The notes under the pieces are model-generated. The model was given only the letters and a program-made list of their open reading frames with translations. It had not been told where the DNA came from and ran no database searches. Source: Streptomyces roseochromogenus subsp. oscitans DS 12.976 (GTDB lineage Bacteria; Actinomycetota; Actinomycetes; Streptomycetales; Streptomycetaceae). From it: DNA of 38,592 nucleotides. Made by a program: the position numbers and the translations under genes. The number at the start of each line of letters is the position of its first letter. The stretch's first letter is position 1. Below are positions 37,218-38,592 of this stretch, one piece after another. The DNA is taken from the NCBI RefSeq assembly GCF_000497445.1, contig NZ_CM002285.1, positions 6,444,188 through 6,482,779 of the forward strand, read 5' to 3'.

Positions 37218-38036
37218 CTGGGCAAGCGACAGCCCGAAGGCCCGCCGCCCGCACCCGCGGTGCAGCGCATCCGACTGCGCTACACCAAGCGCGGCCGCCT
37301 GAGGTTCACCAGCCACCGAGACTTCCAGCGCGCCTTCGAGCGGGCGCTGCGCCGCGCCGAGGTGCCCATGGCGTACTCGGCGGGGTTCACGCCGCACCCG
37401 AAGGTGTCGTACGCCAATGCCGCACCCACCGGCACGGGCAGTGAGGCGGAGTATCTGGAGATCGCGCTCACCGCACCGCGCGACCCGGAGACGCTGCGCG
37501 TCCTCCTCGACGAGTCGCTGCCCGCCGGGCTCGACATCGTCGACGCGGTCGAGGCGCGGACCTCGGGCCTCGCCGACCGGCTCACGGCTTCCGTCTGGGA
37601 GCTGCGGCTGGACGGCGTCGCCCCGGCCGACGCCGAGCGCGCGGTCGCGGCCTTCAACGGGGCCGAGACCGTCGAGGTGCAGCGGATGACCAAGAACGGC
37701 GTCCGTACCTTCGACGCCCGCCCCGCCGTGGTGAGCCTGGAAACGCACGGTTCACCGGCTGATAGGCCGACCGACCAGCCCTGTGCGATACTGCGGCTGG
37801 TTGTTCGGCACGTGACGCCTGCCGTACGACCCGACGACGTCCTGTCCGGTCTCCGCGCCGTGGCCGACCTGGCGCCGCCGGTCCCCGCAGCGGTGACCAG
37901 GCTGGCGCAGGGGCTGTTCGATGAAGAGACCGGCACGGTGACCGACCCGCTCGCGCCCGACCGCGAGGCAGCCGGGGCCCTGACGGCCGCACCGGCCGCC
38001 GCCGCGACGGCGCCGACACCGGAAGGTCCCGCGTAG
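37218..38036 (+). CDS. TIGR03936 radical SAM-linked protein, probably starting at CTG
   Basis: The protein begins about GKRQPEGPPPAPAVQRIRLRY. The frame is open from 37068, but the only start with a proper ribosome binding site is a CTG at 37218: GAAGGA at 37204-37209 sits exactly 8 nt ahead. A TTG at 37179 is in frame but lacks a site, and the first ATG at 37068 lies deep inside the previous gene. From CTG the length is 272 residues. It fits TIGR03936, often fused or adjacent to TIGR03960 proteins; here the two are separated by one gene. Blocks: RGRLRFTSHRDFQRAFERAL, AGFTPHPKVSYANAAPTGTGSEAEYLEI. The C-terminus is a disordered Ala/Pro tail. Confidence 0.88.
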   Translation: MGKRQPEGPPPAPAVQRIRLRYTKRGRLRFTSHRDFQRAFERALRRAEVPMAYSAGFTPHPKVSYANAAPTGTGSEAEYLEIALTAPRDPETLRVLLDESLPAGLDIVDAVEARTSGLADRLTASVWELRLDGVAPADAERAVAAFNGAETVEVQRMTKNGVRTFDARPAVVSLETHGSPADRPTDQPCAILRLVVRHVTPAVRPDDVLSGLRAVADLAPPVPAAVTRLAQGLFDEETGTVTDPLAPDREAAGALTAAPAAAATAPTPEGPA

Positions 38037-38299
38037 GGACGGACGTCGTAGCGCCGCCCTCGTACTCGGGAGCCACCTGGGTCGGGCAGCGCACCGACCA
38101 GAAGACTTTCGCCAAGGCCGTACCGACAAGGCGTACGGAACCGGCGAGACAGGACACAGAGTGCTCCCGTGCGGCGCCCGCGCCCCGGACGGCGGCCATC
38201 GCGTATCACGCGGGCCGTGGACGTCAACGGCGGACGGTCCATCGAGACCAACGCCGGACCAGGCGCGGCGCCCGGGAGCCTGACGGGAGAAACGCCCGC
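38037..38299 (+). other. Long leader before rne
   Basis: No gene is seen in these 263 bases. CCGTAC (38118-38123) and GTACGG (38133-38138) can form a small hairpin. A long untranslated leader is expected if RNase E controls its own mRNA, as known in E. coli; that is only an inference here. I see no clear -10/-35 pair. Confidence 0.35.
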
Positions 38300-38592
38300 A
38301 TGCTCGAGCCGACCGAACCCATTGAGGGTTCCGAACCGAACACACCCAGCGACACCCTGCCGCCGCGCAGGCGTCGCCGTGCCGCCTCCCGCCCGGCGGG
38401 CCCGCCGGGCGCGGCCGCGGCTTCTACCGAGGTGACCCTCCCGGCCATACCGGCCGCGGAGTCCGATGACATCGTCGAGGCCGCAGAGATCGAGGAGATC
38501 GAAGAGGCCGAAGAGGCGACGCTTGCGGCCGCCGAGACGACGGCTGAGGCCGCCGAGGTTGCCGCTGTCGCCGAGGAGGCCGCGCCCGGCGC
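38300..38592 (+). CDS. rne: Ribonuclease E/G, N-terminal 97 residues (cut by window end)
   Basis: The frame starts at ATG 38300, with GGGAGA at 38285-38290 nine nt upstream, and runs off the window. The first residues MLEPTEPIEGSEPNTPSDTL lead to a basic run (PPRRRRRAASRPAGPPG) and then an acidic Glu/Ala-rich region. This is the usual disordered N-terminal extension of Streptomyces RNase E/G (RNase ES), placed before the S1 and catalytic domains that would lie beyond the window. The identity rests on this N-terminus and on its position behind the TIGR03960 and TIGR03936 genes. Confidence 0.82.
   Translation, partial: MLEPTEPIEGSEPNTPSDTLPPRRRRRAASRPAGPPGAAAASTEVTLPAIPAAESDDIVEAAEIEEIEEAEEATLAAAETTAEAAEVAAVAEEAAPG

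Overview
The window is chromosomal DNA from a high-GC actinomycete, almost certainly a Streptomyces. The evidence is the very high GC at third codon positions, the frequent GTG starts, and the gene order tig-clpP1-clpP2-clpX / valS-folC-ndk-mreBCD-mrdA-rodA / radical SAM pair-rne. From memory, that order matches the SCO2620 to SCO2599 region of S. coelicolor read in the same direction.

Region A (1-12.6 kb) is accessory and is the most interesting part. It opens with the 3' part of a large secreted toxin-like protein: twelve tandem dodecapeptide repeats, a His/Gly-rich linker and a C-terminal ADP-ribosyltransferase domain with a complete R / STS / ExE signature. Three consecutive genes follow whose proteins share one GYVW-containing domain. 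They are candidate immunity proteins, and the third carries an extra DUF6508-like domain. Next come an HD-domain phosphohydrolase and a type VII secretion (ESX-like) module: a small Q-rich membrane protein, EccD, a MinD/EspI-like ATPase with a long Q/Y-rich tail, a three-ATPase EccC and a DUF6177-like protein. EccB, EccE, MycP and the WXG100 substrates are not in the window. The likely story is a T7SS locus with its own polymorphic toxin and immunity set.

Region B (12.6-14.1 kb) is a degraded boundary zone. It holds a 64-residue membrane protein, the frameshifted remains of a serine/threonine protein kinase, and a small secreted protein with two cysteines, followed by a strong bidirectional hairpin. 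Two divergent tRNA genes (Gly-TCC on the minus strand, Pro-TGG on the plus strand) separate this zone from the core chromosome.

Region C (14.5-38.6 kb) is conserved core. It covers protein quality control (trigger factor, ClpP1P2, ClpX), a convergent gene for a Pro/Gln-rich membrane-anchored protein, valyl-tRNA synthetase, folylpolyglutamate synthase, a DUF4233 protein, nucleoside diphosphate kinase, the cell-shape and sporulation-wall cluster mreB-mreC-mreD-mrdA-rodA, a CYTH-CHAD protein, and a TIGR03960 radical SAM protein. A repeat-built membrane protein sits between that radical SAM gene and its TIGR03936 partner, which appears to start at a CTG codon. The window ends in the acidic N-terminus of RNase E/G. 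At least three core genes (valS, folC, CYTH-CHAD) look leaderless, with a -10 hexamer about 7 nt before the start codon.
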